DNA of 64,000 nt, from contig BCKE01000049.1 in assembly GCA_001600495.1 (NCBI GenBank), forward strand, positions 59,435-123,434, given 5' to 3'. The notes beneath the pieces are model-generated. The model worked only from the letters and a program-made list of their open reading frames with translations. It made no database searches and was not told where the DNA came from. The translations under genes were made by a program, and so were the position numbers. The DNA is from Pilasporangium apinafurcum (lineage: Eukaryota; Oomycota; Peronosporomycetes; Pythiales; Pythiaceae). Below, one piece after another: positions 35,428 through 46,596 of the stretch. Every line of letters starts with the position of its first letter. The first letter of the stretch is position 1.

Positions 35428-35668
35428 AAGACAAATCAGCATCAATATACATTGCTATGCAAGGAAAAATCATTTGTCTTGAAAAAGAAGCAGGTATACC
35501 TGCTTAAAACATGAAACTACGCGTCAGTTTGTGTGGAAATATGTGATTCTCCGTAGGAAATGAGAGAAAGTAAAAGACCAGAAAGGAAAAAAAAATAAAA
35601 GATGAACATTCTTGGTTTGTAGCAATCAGTGCCATCATCTTTTATTGCGTGAAGTCTGTCCACAGCTT

Positions 35669-37488
35669 TTACACATGAATCGAGACTGGATAGCACGGAT
35701 TATGAAGCACACGCAATGATTGCTCACGTACCACCGCTCCATTATCCCACACTGTGGGCAATGACTCGGGTGGTAAGCGTGCGCTCAGATCCTGCTGATA
35801 TTTCTTCTCCAGCGAGCTGGCGAGTTGACGCAACGTCGGATGCTGTTGACGTGGTAACTTGAGTGCTTGAATAATGTGATGTTCACCCGTGAAAAGATGA
35901 AAGCTGAAGAAGATTGCCATCGCCATTCGCACGTGCTTGTGCGGGGTGGTAGGACCTACAAGCTCCATGACACAGCTCATAAAGACAGTCTGCTCGAAGT
36001 TGCTTGTCTGCAAAGAAACTCACAAATCCTTAGTATCTAGATGCCATAAATGAGGACAAGAACGATGGGCTATCATGAGCGTACGTACGCGAAGGAGACG
36101 TAGATCGTAATCGACAAGGTGAAGCGTCCTGAGGGAAGCATAGCGATCAAGAAATGCCTGTAAGAACCGTTCGATGTCAAATAGTTGCTGTCCGATACAC
36201 TGTAGCACATCGTTACATGCAATTGGATCAGAGAACGAATCTAATGATACACTGATCGAAAGAGAGAAAAAGCATGAGACTAAGAGTCACTGTTACCTTT
36301 ACTTCCACGGAAGAAGAACATTTGTCGCTAGTTACATCGCCGACATTCCGCACAAATGTCTCACGATGGAATTCAACTGGAAATTCGGACGGAAAATACC
36401 AGTCATCTACACAATAATCAATGGACGCCATCTTGTCAGCTCCAAAAATCCATCTCATCACTCAGCATCAGGAACAAAGATCACCATACTCTGAACGAAA
36501 TGTGAGATCCCCAGTCCTTTTGGTTCATGTTGCTTGTATATATGTTCCTCCTTCTCTCGCTGATCGAGTATCCATCGCACATGTAGTACTAACACTGTAA
36601 TGGACGAGCCTAGGTTGAGCAGCAAGTGATAGGTGTGTCTGGAAGGATTCAACTGCAGCAACTGCCACGCCTCCATTTCTTGTGTAGACGAGGGTACACT
36701 GAACTGAAAGCGGCTACTCACGACCTGATGCACAGCACTATTCATCACCACACCAGGCGCTGGTGCTAAGGAGAAATGATACACCTGTGCTGATTCCTGA
36801 CTAGCCGTTCCCTCGAGCCTCTCCTTTACAAATGCGACCACGAGCGCATGATCCACGCTTTGCCATATTGTGAGTGATGAGTCTTCTGCACGACACACAA
36901 TCTAAGTTAAATAAACTTCATCCACTCATATTTTTTTGCTTTTGTTAATGGACTTACCGCTGGAGAGAGTAGTGGCGATAGTAGACGAGTGTGTGACGGC
37001 CCCAACAGGTAATCGGAAGATAGCGGTCGAAAGCGATAGTTTATGGCGATAACTGCTGTTGTCTTCGGCAGGGTTGAATGATGCTATTCGCCAATCCAGA
37101 CGTTTCCACTGCAACTCAAAAAACGAATCCCACCAAGCGTAATACACTAGCATACCAGAAGTATAATGCCACTTCAATGAGTACATCAAACTCACTCTTT
37201 CCCTATTACATATGCACAATGTAACTCACGGAGAAACTCGCCATCGCTAGAGAAGCCCAGCAACACTAAACAGTCTTCGCGCTGTAGCACCTGCTCTAGA
37301 CTGAAACTTTTATGTGTCACCATCACACCAGAGAGCCGTCGCCTGCTACTGCTGTTACTGCCACGGGATTCTCGTTCTTGGAGTGTCTGTATAATGCTAT
37401 TTCTTCGTTGATGTCGGCGGTAGTGGTGGCCATCGCTATCTACTACACTATGCCCAACTGTTTCCTCTTGATCTGTTGGTGTCATCAT
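35669..37488 (-). CDS. DCAF15-like CUL4-DDB1 substrate-receptor protein
   Basis: Six exons close in frame: 37488-37230, 37194-36958, 36885-36490, 36439-36297, 36199-36089 and 36007-35669 (494 residues). Resemblance to human DCAF15 is in several places. The N-terminal VLLGFSSDGEFLLSLMYSL is followed by LVYYAWWDSFFELQWKRL, matching the human GFSKCGRYVLSYT and YHLYWWEF. The C-terminal domain has DIERFLQAFLDRYASL and LVDYDLRLLRV (human SDYDIVILEV). The end, QSLRVLHNPCYPVSIHV, is parallel to the human SLKVLADSERYTWIVL. DCAF15 recruits substrates to the DDB1-CUL4 ubiquitin ligase. Several splice junctions here use unusual acceptors chosen for frame, so exact ends may shift. Confidence 0.68.
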
Positions 37489-37510
37489 GGTGCAGGACTA
37501 TAGTGCCAAT

Positions 37511-38150
37511 TTATCCAAAATCATTGTCCTTACAAAGAAGTGCTAACATGGATATAAAATGGGTACATTTTTTATAAGAGCAAATATCTGAAAACTTTGT
37601 GTGCTGTAAGTTCATGGACAGGTGCACACTTGATGGGTCACGAACGATGTATTCATGTGATCCTATGACGTTTCGCTTTCCTTTTTCTTCAAGCTCATCG
37701 TAGTACCACTTACAGCTGATGCTAATGGTGATGGTGGTTCCGATTTGTAGCATTTTCGTCACTGTTCCTTTTTTATGGTTGTGGCTGAGGACAAGAAAGC
37801 TATCGTTAATGGGTTTACCAGCACAGATCTGAACTTAACATACTCGCATAGCGACCACATGATGCAAACAACTGAAAACTAGTGTGGACAATGTAGTCCC
37901 GAAGCTTACCGTGTAGAAGTGAATCTTGATGCCATGGAAGCCTGCGAGTAATGCTGGCGCCATGTAGCGTGAAAGGATAGAGCGTCAAGAATATGTTGTG
38001 CATGGAGTGTGTTTCTTTATTTGGTGGTAAATCGTGTCGAACGAAGCCAAATAAACGACAACAATACATGACAGAGAGTGTTAAATAAGCCAACTCGATT
38101 CTCTCAATTTCTAAAGTCTCTGAACGTATCAGCGGCAAAAGTTCTTCTCT
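37511..38150 (-). CDS. Unrecognised protein, 5' end unresolved
   Basis: Two exons are supported: one ending at 37910 (donor GTAAGC), and 37833-37511 in the same phase. The exon junction gives SLLHVQICAGKPINDSFLVL, followed by SHNHKKGTVTKMLQIGTTIT and KWYYDELEEKGKR. The upstream part includes LAYLTLSVMYCCRLFGFV and LYPFTLHGASITRRLPWHQD. The reading frame upstream closes at about 38150, so the start is either the Met at 38069 or in an earlier exon that I cannot define. It lies just upstream of, and on the same strand as, the DCAF15-like gene (23 bp apart). No family is recognised. Confidence 0.4.
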
Positions 38151-39056
38151 TTATAGGTGCATGACCTTCACGAACACACGAAACGTTTACTCCCTCTATT
38201 TTTTCTAAACAAATGACCTGGATCCATTCAAGGACAATATTACACATGCATGGCGCAGAATGACTGTGGCTGTACATGGGTGTATCTCGACATGAGTGTG
38301 GCAATGCGATATGTGGCATCAAGGCCAGCCACATACCATCACGCACAGCGACATGTCATCAGCTCAGTTGCTTGCTTAGTCTTGTATGTCAAGTACGTTC
38401 AACACAGTCCCAAAACCATACAACAGGCTGTTGCTGACACCTAGTATTCAGTTCAAATTCGTATATCCACCCAATGTCTTTTTTCACTTATTTATTTTAG
38501 CCCATTTTACTCATAAAAAAATTCATTCTTTTTCACAAATAGTGTAATATAACACACTATAAGTTATAATTAAAAATGGGATTAATGGGTTTTTAGATGT
38601 TTATCCCCGTTAAAAAACACAAATGTTCGGCATGGTTCAAAAAAAAAGAAAAACGCGTATCTTCCATGTGGTCGGCACGAAATGACGCCAGTAATGCACA
38701 GAGGTCGTGTCTCCTCTACAATGCGAAAAAGGCTCATATACATCGGTGGGTCTCAAGTGCTTTTGATGGACCACATGTCGATGGTTCAGAACGAACAACA
38801 CGATCTGCGATCGATCCATACGTATTGGAGAAGACGTTGGTCAGGGCGGACCATCTCACTCTACTTGTATCCTTGTAGTCCAAGCGGCATCCGCAACATT
38901 TTTTCGACAATCTTCGATTCCTCCTTTTCTGGGATTTTTTTTCTTGCATCCAAGTATTTTGTCTTTTACAGCGGTGCTGCGACTTGACGTTCCACATTCG
39001 GTTGTCTTCGCTTGTTTTCCAACTGATAGTGACCACAGCATATTTAAAGTTCGTGG
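38151..39056. other. AT-rich intergenic region before the first TRP-like gene
   Basis: The stretch at about 38450-38600 is strongly AT-rich and has several poly-A/T runs. Upstream exon(s) of the minus-strand gene may lie in 38150-38350. No gene is supported in 38600-39056; it probably includes the promoter and 5' UTR of the next gene. Confidence 0.4.
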
Positions 39057-42000
39057 ATGGTGAAGTCCGCCATGAACATGGCCAGGGTATTACTGGTACT
39101 AGCGCTTGTAGAATTGAGTGCTTCTACTGGTTTCGCCTGGTCAACGAGAGAAGACTATGGCACACGAGCATTACGTATTGAAGTCCAGCAACTAGGAATG
39201 CCAGGGTCGGGTGGAGTTCCTGAAGGTGATACGGAACCAGCGGTCGATGTGGGCGATAGTGATCCACTCGAACTAGTGATAACGACTTCACCAGCTCCAA
39301 CCTCTACCGATACTCCCACACCATCAACCTTGTCTTCATCAACAGGTTTTGCGCCGACAACAAGCGAGTCGGTTACTCCTCTCGACACCTCCATGGCACC
39401 TGCTGTTGAACCGGTTTTAGTCACTCCAACAACCGAGAGTGTCCCATTAACATCTTCTCTATCCAGTAGCACCACGTCTATTCCAACGAACGAGGGTGCT
39501 TTAAATACTGAAGCTCCGATTCTTTCGAATCTATCCGAGGGTGAAAAAAGATCAGATTCCTTCGGAGATGCCACAACGACAACCTCTACTCCAGCTACAG
39601 ACAGCTCTGTCGAATCGAGTAGTGGAGCAAATTCTGGTTCGGGACAAACTTTATCAGCGACGCTGGCCCCAAATATCGATTCGTCAGTCAGTACAGCCCC
39701 TGGTATCCTGCACCCAGATGCCATCGAGACACCAATCGGAACACATTTATCCATCGATGGATCTGCCACTACAGGTACAAGCGCCGATCCACTAGCTACA
39801 GTGACTCTAGCTACTACTATAGCACCCAGTTCGAGTTCAACAGCGACACCACCGAGCATGGAGCCGCTAGTTACCAAATCTTCATCAGGTTCATCAGAAA
39901 TAGCTGATTCCAGCTCAGTCCAGGATCCCAAGGTCATCGAGTCCCCAACAACTATCCCTTCATCCGATCCGACAGTCACTGCGGACTCTGGCTCGGGAGT
40001 TATTATTCCCATCCCAGCCATTGACACCTCAGACATGTCAACAAGTTCGTCAAGTGGCGTTCCATCTGATTCTGTTGGTGTCGGATCCAGTACAGAAGTT
40101 CCAATAGCACACCCAACATCCAGTTCACTCGATGCTTCACTGCCAGATATCAGCAATATGTCAAATGAAAGAAGTAGCTCACGTTCTTCAGCTGCAGAAA
40201 ATTCAAGCGCTACCTCCTCCACAAGTTCGTCTGAAAGCACGGACACGGTGTCATTGGATCCAAACCGCTCATATAGCGATGATCCATGGAAGACTTTAAG
40301 TGGTTCAGGTTCTGAGTCTATCAATGTTCCTGGTCACTCTGTCATGACGTTCTCTCGCTCTTCTTCTAGTCCATGCGATAATAATGGCTCGGATTACTCC
40401 ACAGAGTTTGGCAATTCACAATCCGGTATTTCCAGCAACTCAGGTTCTGTATCTAGTGACCGGCCAACAATCCCTGAGAGTCCAGTTATTCTATCTTCCT
40501 CCGGTTCGAACTATAACTCGGAGGCGAATTCAGCAGGCTCAGCGTCTATAGATATAAATATTTCGTCCAATACGTCAAGCAGTTCTGGTTCTGGACATGA
40601 CGATGTGGTCATTACTGTTCCTGTAGTAACCCCAGAACTGCATTCACTCAACGGATCCGCTGGGTCCGTCGCTTCAGCTCCTGCAAGTGGTACATCAAGC
40701 GACTCAGGTGAGATATCTGGATTTGACCCAGAACCGACTACAGATTTGCCTCCCTCTCCATCGGATACGCCGTCATCGAATCCTGATGAAGGCTCCGCTC
40801 CAGGGTCAATTGCAGAGATCCCGTCAAATAGTGGCGCATCAAGCGATTCTGGAGAAATATCGGGATTTGATCCTGAAATAATCACGGATTCACCTTCTCA
40901 TCCATCAACCGCTCCAAGTGAAACTCCAACACCAAATGCTCACGATGCTTCAGCTCCTGCAAGTGGTACATCAAGCGACTCAGGTGAGATATCTGGATTT
41001 GACCCAGAACCGACTACAGATTTGCCTCCCTCTCCATCGGATACGCCGTCATCGAATCCTGATGAAGGCTCCGCTCCAGGGTCAATTGCAGAGATCCCGT
41101 CAAATAGTGGCGCATCAAGCGATTCTGGAGAAATATCGGGATTTGATCCTGAAATAATCACGGATTCACCTTCTCATCCATCAACCGCTCCAAGTGAAAC
41201 TCCAACACCAAATGCTCACGATGCTTCAGCTCCTGCAAGTGGTACATCAAGCGACTCAGGTGAGATATCTGGATTTGACCCAGAACCGACTACAGATTTG
41301 CCTCCCTCTCCATCGGATACGCCGTCATCGAATCCTGATGAAGGCTCCGCTCCAGGGTCAATTGCAGAGATCCCGTCAAATAGTGGCGCATCAAGCGATT
41401 CTGGAGAAATATCGGGATTTGATCCTGAAATAATCACAGAGTCATCTCCCCCGCCGCCCACACCGGGCGATCATGATTATTCAAAGCCAACATCTGCACC
41501 ACCCGATACTGTCAAACCCGCACCATCAACGATGCCTTCGCGACCGACAGAACCAAATGATTTGGTACCAGCGACACCTATGCCAACAATTCCTGACAAC
41601 CTAGCATCAAAATCACCCGCGCCTGTACCACGCGATCCAGAGAATGAATCACCTATCTCCACAGTTACCCCAAAACCGAAAGTGCCAAGACCAACCAGTG
41701 CTATCCCAAATCCGAACAATCCGAATGTCTCACCTTCAATCTCACCAGTTCCCGACGTAACAAAATGGATAACGGAGAAACCAGAGCCTCCAATTGCTTA
41801 TCCAACTCCTGATGAACAGACAACTGACATGCCCCAGTCGGATAATCGCGATGCCCAAACAACGCCACCATCGATTGCGCCGATCATTTTGGATATCACG
41901 ACAGAGAAGCCTACAGCAATTTACATACGTGATCAAAGTGATTCTTCAGCAAATGTAGATGACGTACGCAAAAACGCTGTGATAGGTGGCAGCGTGAGAA

Positions 42001-43514
42001 ACAATCCTCAGAACGCCGCGACGATGTCTGCAGCCACTGCATCCTTTCATGAGGCCACCCAATACATTGCATGCACGCTAGCAGGTATTTCCGTTGCGTT
42101 ACTGCTGTTTTTCCATTATATCGCATTGGATACGACACTCAAATGGTCAAGCACTAGCGCAATGTGGCAGCCAAATCTGTGGGAGTTTATCTTGTACATC
42201 ACATTCGTGCAACAAATGGCATCGCTTTCGCAACTCAACCTAACCAAGACACCATATTTTCTATGGGATTTCACGGATTCATTTTCCTGGAGCTTTTTCT
42301 TGATCCCGAGCCGTACATCTGACGCAGTAACTAGTCGTCGCCTGGACTCAGTGCTTTTAACTGGTGTAGTAGCATTTGCGGATAGAATCGGCACCATTGA
42401 GTCTGACTTACTGTTTTTAACGGCACTTGGATTTGCTGTCATAATGACGGTTGCGTTTGTAATCTTTCTCGTGGTCGTCACCCTAGCGAAAAAGAAAACT
42501 CAAGACAAATTTGATATCGATACTGTTCCGGCTGTTTCAATCGAGCCATCACGCGAAGGAATTTTTCAGCTTCGCAATGCGTCTCTTCAATTACTTGGGC
42601 TATGTGTGCTGCTGTGGTTTCTCGCGCTCTATCCGTTGACCTTGGCTGCATCTTACGAGATTTCGATGGAAATTCAAGCACAGACGGTATCTTTTGGTCG
42701 ATTGCTGGTTGCATTGATTGCATTTGCCATCGTAGGCGGAATTTTGGCGTTGCTTGCATTCACTGTATTCAGAAAAACTGAAAGGGAGCTCAAACTTCAT
42801 CGCAATCTAGCTCTTCTGGGCTCGCTATACGCCATTTATCGACACAATCGTCGTCTCTTTTTCATTGCAAGCGCGTTGGTACAGATAATTTCGGGCATTT
42901 TCATTGGAGCCATGGGTAACAACATCAGTTCTACAACGTTGTTGATGCTAGTGCTCTCGCTTCAAGTATTGTATCTTGGTATGGTGTTCTTTGTGGCTGG
43001 TTTCGTTACCATCCCAGTTGGATTATTCTCGTTTGCATTGGGAGTCATAAAGATCCTGAATTACAGTCTCTGTCTTACATTTTTGGAGTCAAGTGACGCT
43101 TCAATGGACACAAGAAGTCATGTTGCACAAGCTTTCATCATTGTTAATGCTCTAGTGATGATCGCATGGTTTGTTCGACACGCCATTTTATTCGCCATTT
43201 GCATTCGTGCCTGGTTAGATCGTCATCAACAAGGGAGTCAACCCTGCCAACAGCATGAAGAGGCACGAACTCATCCGAGAAATGAGCTACCAAATCCCAT
43301 CCAGCTCGATATAGATCAATCGAGTACATCAGATGATTATTTTACTTTGATCATGACATCAGTGCAAAGGAACACCAACAGTCTACCATTTCGTAGCCAT
43401 TATAGCGAAAGTAAGAGTAGCAGCATGATCCAAGAGGATGGAAGTCGTGACTGTACTACTGATTCGGAAACAGTAGCATCAAGCAGATCTTCACGAATAG
43501 TATTCCACGAATAA
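39057..43514 (+). CDS. Mucin-stalk TRP/FLC-like membrane protein 1
   Basis: A single exon of 1485 residues. The N-terminus (MVKSAMNMARVLLVLALVEL then SASTGFA) is a signal peptide. Residues about 40-960 form a Ser/Thr/Pro-rich stalk, expected to be heavily O-glycosylated, including three copies of a 92-residue repeat (276 bp) whose core is SSDSGEISGFDPE, occurring twice per unit. A juxtamembrane motif (NAVIGGSVRNNPQN) precedes about nine TM helices. Conserved blocks shared with the two paralogs downstream are PNLWEFILYITFVQQMASLS, TPYFLWDFTDSFSWSFF, RRLDSVLLTGVVAFADRIG and ALYPLTLAASYEISMEIQ. These resemble the fungal TRP/FLC family (Pfam TRP, PF06011). The Ser-rich tail is cytosolic. I infer a surface sensor or ion/FAD-related transporter with a long external tether. 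Confidence 0.78.
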   Translation: MVKSAMNMARVLLVLALVELSASTGFAWSTREDYGTRALRIEVQQLGMPGSGGVPEGDTEPAVDVGDSDPLELVITTSPAPTSTDTPTPSTLSSSTGFAPTTSESVTPLDTSMAPAVEPVLVTPTTESVPLTSSLSSSTTSIPTNEGALNTEAPILSNLSEGEKRSDSFGDATTTTSTPATDSSVESSSGANSGSGQTLSATLAPNIDSSVSTAPGILHPDAIETPIGTHLSIDGSATTGTSADPLATVTLATTIAPSSSSTATPPSMEPLVTKSSSGSSEIADSSSVQDPKVIESPTTIPSSDPTVTADSGSGVIIPIPAIDTSDMSTSSSSGVPSDSVGVGSSTEVPIAHPTSSSLDASLPDISNMSNERSSSRSSAAENSSATSSTSSSESTDTVSLDPNRSYSDDPWKTLSGSGSESINVPGHSVMTFSRSSSSPCDNNGSDYSTEFGNSQSGISSNSGSVSSDRPTIPESPVILSSSGSNYNSEANSAGSASIDINISSNTSSSSGSGHDDVVITVPVVTPELHSLNGSAGSVASAPASGTSSDSGEISGFDPEPTTDLPPSPSDTPSSNPDEGSAPGSIAEIPSNSGASSDSGEISGFDPEIITDSPSHPSTAPSETPTPNAHDASAPASGTSSDSGEISGFDPEPTTDLPPSPSDTPSSNPDEGSAPGSIAEIPSNSGASSDSGEISGFDPEIITDSPSHPSTAPSETPTPNAHDASAPASGTSSDSGEISGFDPEPTTDLPPSPSDTPSSNPDEGSAPGSIAEIPSNSGASSDSGEISGFDPEIITESSPPPPTPGDHDYSKPTSAPPDTVKPAPSTMPSRPTEPNDLVPATPMPTIPDNLASKSPAPVPRDPENESPISTVTPKPKVPRPTSAIPNPNNPNVSPSISPVPDVTKWITEKPEPPIAYPTPDEQTTDMPQSDNRDAQTTPPSIAPIILDITTEKPTAIYIRDQSDSSANVDDVRKNAVIGGSVRNNPQNAATMSAATASFHEATQYIACTLAGISVALLLFFHYIALDTTLKWSSTSAMWQPNLWEFILYITFVQQMASLSQLNLTKTPYFLWDFTDSFSWSFFLIPSRTSDAVTSRRLDSVLLTGVVAFADRIGTIESDLLFLTALGFAVIMTVAFVIFLVVVTLAKKKTQDKFDIDTVPAVSIEPSREGIFQLRNASLQLLGLCVLLWFLALYPLTLAASYEISMEIQAQTVSFGRLLVALIAFAIVGGILALLAFTVFRKTERELKLHRNLALLGSLYAIYRHNRRLFFIASALVQIISGIFIGAMGNNISSTTLLMLVLSLQVLYLGMVFFVAGFVTIPVGLFSFALGVIKILNYSLCLTFLESSDASMDTRSHVAQAFIIVNALVMIAWFVRHAILFAICIRAWLDRHQQGSQPCQQHEEARTHPRNELPNPIQLDIDQSSTSDDYFTLIMTSVQRNTNSLPFRSHYSESKSSSMIQEDGSRDCTTDSETVASSRSSRIVFHE
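40671..41437 (+). repeat. 276-bp direct tandem repeat, 2.8 copies, in TRP-like gene 1
   Basis: Copies start at 40671, 40947 and 41223. Copies 1 and 2 look identical by eye over most of their length; copy 3 matches for 215 bp (to about 41437) before diverging. The unit is 92 codons, so copy number changes preserve frame. The near-identity implies recent duplication or ongoing homogenisation. Confidence 0.9.
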
Positions 43515-43581
43515 ATCACCGTATAATCTCTGTCTTCTGGTCGAGACAAAAGAGCATCTGTATCTTTTTCTGCTGATATCT

Positions 43582-45801
43582 CTAACTCAGCCGAACTTCG
43601 GTCGGCATGATCGGCTTCCATTGAAGTCGACGCCACCGCGTACCAGCCGCATAATCAAAAATGAGCGATACCACTATCGGATCTAGTGCTTGCACACATT
43701 TAATCTTCGTCACAATACTCAAGAACGCCATCTTTTGACTCATTGTTAGTAGTAATGTCCCCAAAAATTCATTTTGATATGCTTTTTCAAGACGCGCGGC
43801 AAGTGTAGCATATACTTTCTCGCGTGTTCCCAATGCAGGGGAAGGTATGGAATCGAGTTCTATCATTGTCAGCGTTTTGTTGACTTCCAAAGCAAGTCGA
43901 AGCCAGCCTATACCATTGGCACCGATCCCGCTTTGACAAAGATGTAGTTCCCGTAACGCTGGTATTCGAGTAGTTGCAGCCAGAATATGTGCTAGATCAT
44001 CGAATACGTGGGTGGCGATAACGTTTCCATTGAGATTTAATGACAGCAAACGAGAGCCAAGCTCGCCTCGTAACGCTACCATTAGTGGAGCTACATTGTA
44101 GAGTCGACAACCTGACAAATCCAGGTGCTGCAACTTTACGCACGAGGAGATGATTGCAGCCAAGTTGGTACTGTTCATAGGGTTATGCCGGAGTGCTAAT
44201 GACGTCATTTGACAGCCTATACTCGCGATGAATGCAGTTAACGCTTGCATACGTGTTTGATTCCCGACGAGATTGTTCATCACCAGTTCTGAAAAAATGA
44301 CACGATTGCTAATAGTAGACGCTTCATTCCGTTGTTCACAATGAATATTAAGGACATTCTGAGTTTCCACCCAAACGTTACCAACGCCAGGAACCACCAC
44401 ACACATCCATGCGTCATCTCGAATATGTAATATTTCTACTTCACATTCTTGCTGAGATACCGTGCACAGGCAGCTAGAAAGAATATCTGGTGACGCGTAA
44501 ATCTGCGCATTCTGCTTCAACCATCCCGTTCGGTGAACAGGGTGTCGCTCATCAATACTACCAGGACTGTCAAGAGACAAGACTTCTAAAGCTGGAGAAC
44601 GCATCGATCTGACCCATACTTCCACATCGCTAGGGAATAGCGGATTGCGTGATAAATCTAAGCGTCGAAGCTTCGGTTGTACCCCAACTCTATCTAGTAC
44701 GCTTGTATGCTGCTTTGAGAGTCCGAAAGCAAGATAGCGCCAGCACTGCTCACGTTCATCAGCATCGAAAGAGGGTAATGTGCTCGCCAGAGATAAACTT
44801 TCGACTGCACTGGCACCACGAAGTGCTGAACTGATAACAGCAAAATATTGACCAGTGAGCTGATTTCTAGCTAGCGATAGATGTCTTAATTTGCTCTGAC
44901 AGTGAGTGGACTTGCTTGGAGAAATCCACTCATCCGGTACGTGAAATGCAGCATTGATAAGGGATCGAAATGGTGCCAATAAGGCATCATCATCTGTTTC
45001 TCCAGTGATAATGTTTTCCAAGTACACTTCTTCTAGAGTCAAGGTGTGATTGTTCTTTAGAATTTCTGCGACGATAGTCATTTCGGCCGCATCGAAGACA
45101 TTGTCACTCAGATTGAGCATTGTAATTGCGAGTCCATAACCCCATGACTGACTTCTCACATCGGCATGGTCTGAAGCATAGGTATTGAGAAACATTTGGA
45201 GCAACTCCAGCGAATCTGCATTAAAGTGTGCGTTGGTAAAACTGATTCCAATAGCTTGCCGTTTCCATCGCTTGGCCTGCATCCATTCTTTCTTGCAGAT
45301 TTCTGTCGCCACGCCACTAATGAGGGTGTAGTCAGATATAAATGAAATCTCTGAGACGAAGAAGCGTTCAAATATATCATATAGCTCCTTCGTGAACGAT
45401 ATTTCGTCAAAATTCAACAACATCCATCCTGGGAAATCGGCATCTTCCAGCACCCAGTCTTCAATCCGTGGTACGTCTGCATCGAACATGACCTCTGACA
45501 TCAAAAATTTTCTCCAAAATATTTTTTTCCAGAGTGGAAAGCGTCGTAGATACCAAGAGAAACGTTCCACAATGGCCAACGCACACAAACCGTTCCAGAT
45601 GCTGTACGGCATGTTGTTGGCTCCCTCTATCTCAATGATTTCTAGGAAATTCACCACCACAGTTGTTGCGCGCACAGTCTCTTCATCCTCCCGCTCCTGG
45701 ATATGCACAGCACCGCGCAGCGTGTGTTGAACGACCGTCAGTACGTGCGTGATTTCTTCATCCATTGCTGCTGCCATGTGTGGATAGGAAGGAATTATCA
45801 A
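43582..45801 (-). CDS. Leucine-rich-repeat (RNI-like) protein
   Basis: A single exon of up to 739 residues; the likely start is the Met at 45777 or 45765, since the first eight residues are not conserved-looking. The N-terminal 180 residues are Trp/Phe-rich and helical (SWYLRRFPLWKKIFWRKFLM), like an F-box-adjacent or cargo-binding domain, but no clear F-box is seen. From about residue 200 onward come irregular LRRs of the ribonuclease-inhibitor type: LRHLSLARNQLTG, LRRLDLSRNPLF, MTSLALRHNPMNSTNLAAII, LQHLDLSGCRLYNV, LLSLNLNGNVIA and LRELHLCQSGIG. There is no signal peptide or TM, so the protein is probably cytosolic. It converges on TRP-like gene 1, with 67 bp between stops. Function unknown; protein binding is expected. 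Confidence 0.75.
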   Translation of the reverse strand: MIIPSYPHMAAAMDEEITHVLTVVQHTLRGAVHIQEREDEETVRATTVVVNFLEIIEIEGANNMPYSIWNGLCALAIVERFSWYLRRFPLWKKIFWRKFLMSEVMFDADVPRIEDWVLEDADFPGWMLLNFDEISFTKELYDIFERFFVSEISFISDYTLISGVATEICKKEWMQAKRWKRQAIGISFTNAHFNADSLELLQMFLNTYASDHADVRSQSWGYGLAITMLNLSDNVFDAAEMTIVAEILKNNHTLTLEEVYLENIITGETDDDALLAPFRSLINAAFHVPDEWISPSKSTHCQSKLRHLSLARNQLTGQYFAVISSALRGASAVESLSLASTLPSFDADEREQCWRYLAFGLSKQHTSVLDRVGVQPKLRRLDLSRNPLFPSDVEVWVRSMRSPALEVLSLDSPGSIDERHPVHRTGWLKQNAQIYASPDILSSCLCTVSQQECEVEILHIRDDAWMCVVVPGVGNVWVETQNVLNIHCEQRNEASTISNRVIFSELVMNNLVGNQTRMQALTAFIASIGCQMTSLALRHNPMNSTNLAAIISSCVKLQHLDLSGCRLYNVAPLMVALRGELGSRLLSLNLNGNVIATHVFDDLAHILAATTRIPALRELHLCQSGIGANGIGWLRLALEVNKTLTMIELDSIPSPALGTREKVYATLAARLEKAYQNEFLGTLLLTMSQKMAFLSIVTKIKCVQALDPIVVSLIFDYAAGTRWRRLQWKPIMPTEVRLS

Positions 45802-46596
45802 TGTTCATGGAACTCAGACATGGAGAATGACTCAGATCTGATTCTTCGAATCATGAGGAGCAAACTTCAAATTGTCTTCCATCTGTTGAATGGGATGCTA
45901 AGTATCTTTGTTGCTCATCTATCTTCGAGAAAAAATCGGCACTACTCCAAAGATCTTGGCCAACATGAAAGCATGCGCCAGACACATGCAATTTGGCCCA
46001 CAGCCAAGTTTTTTTAGTGTAATCGTTCATCTGCGTTATTGCGATTCCGAGAACTCGTGAATCCTGAATGTTCATGGTGTTACCAATCACTAAAGAGGTA
46101 ATACGTGGAAATTGCCGTTGTGTACATGAGAACCGTTCAGCTCGGGACCGATTCCCATTGTCGCTGTTCTGTCGCCGATCGAAGCAATTTTTATGATGGT
46201 GGTGGTTTTCACTGAATTCAGAAACGAGTCTCGATTGACGATTAAAAAATGAAATACAAAGGAAGAAACAAACACAAAAAAACGCACTCAAGTGCGTTCG
46301 AACGATTCCTCGAAATCGTTATGTCTTCTGGACTAACGCATGTGGCCACCAATGAACCATGTTGCTTCTGTTTGCCATTCTTTCCAGCCATACCTCAAAG
46401 AAAGGTGGAAAATCTTTCCAGCTACGCCTTTTCAATCAATTGACCGTGCACTGTCAGTATCCATGTGTCCAACAAAAAGAATATCTATTTTGAAAGGTCT
46501 TTCAGACTTTAAGATTGGCGATGCAAACGTGAGTTAGACCACAAAGTTACTCGACGTAGAACGCATTCCCCAATCGCTGCGATCGAGAGAAACACA
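45802..46596. other. Divergent intergenic region, LRR gene / ferroportin locus
   Basis: No recognisable gene. Frames on both strands (up to 146 codons) overlap one another and show no motif. The region should contain two promoters. Confidence 0.4.

Noticed and set aside
39155-40324. 389-codon minus-strand frame inside TRP-like gene 1
   Set aside because: Antisense shadow of the Ser/Thr-rich repeat; composition is explained by the sense codons.
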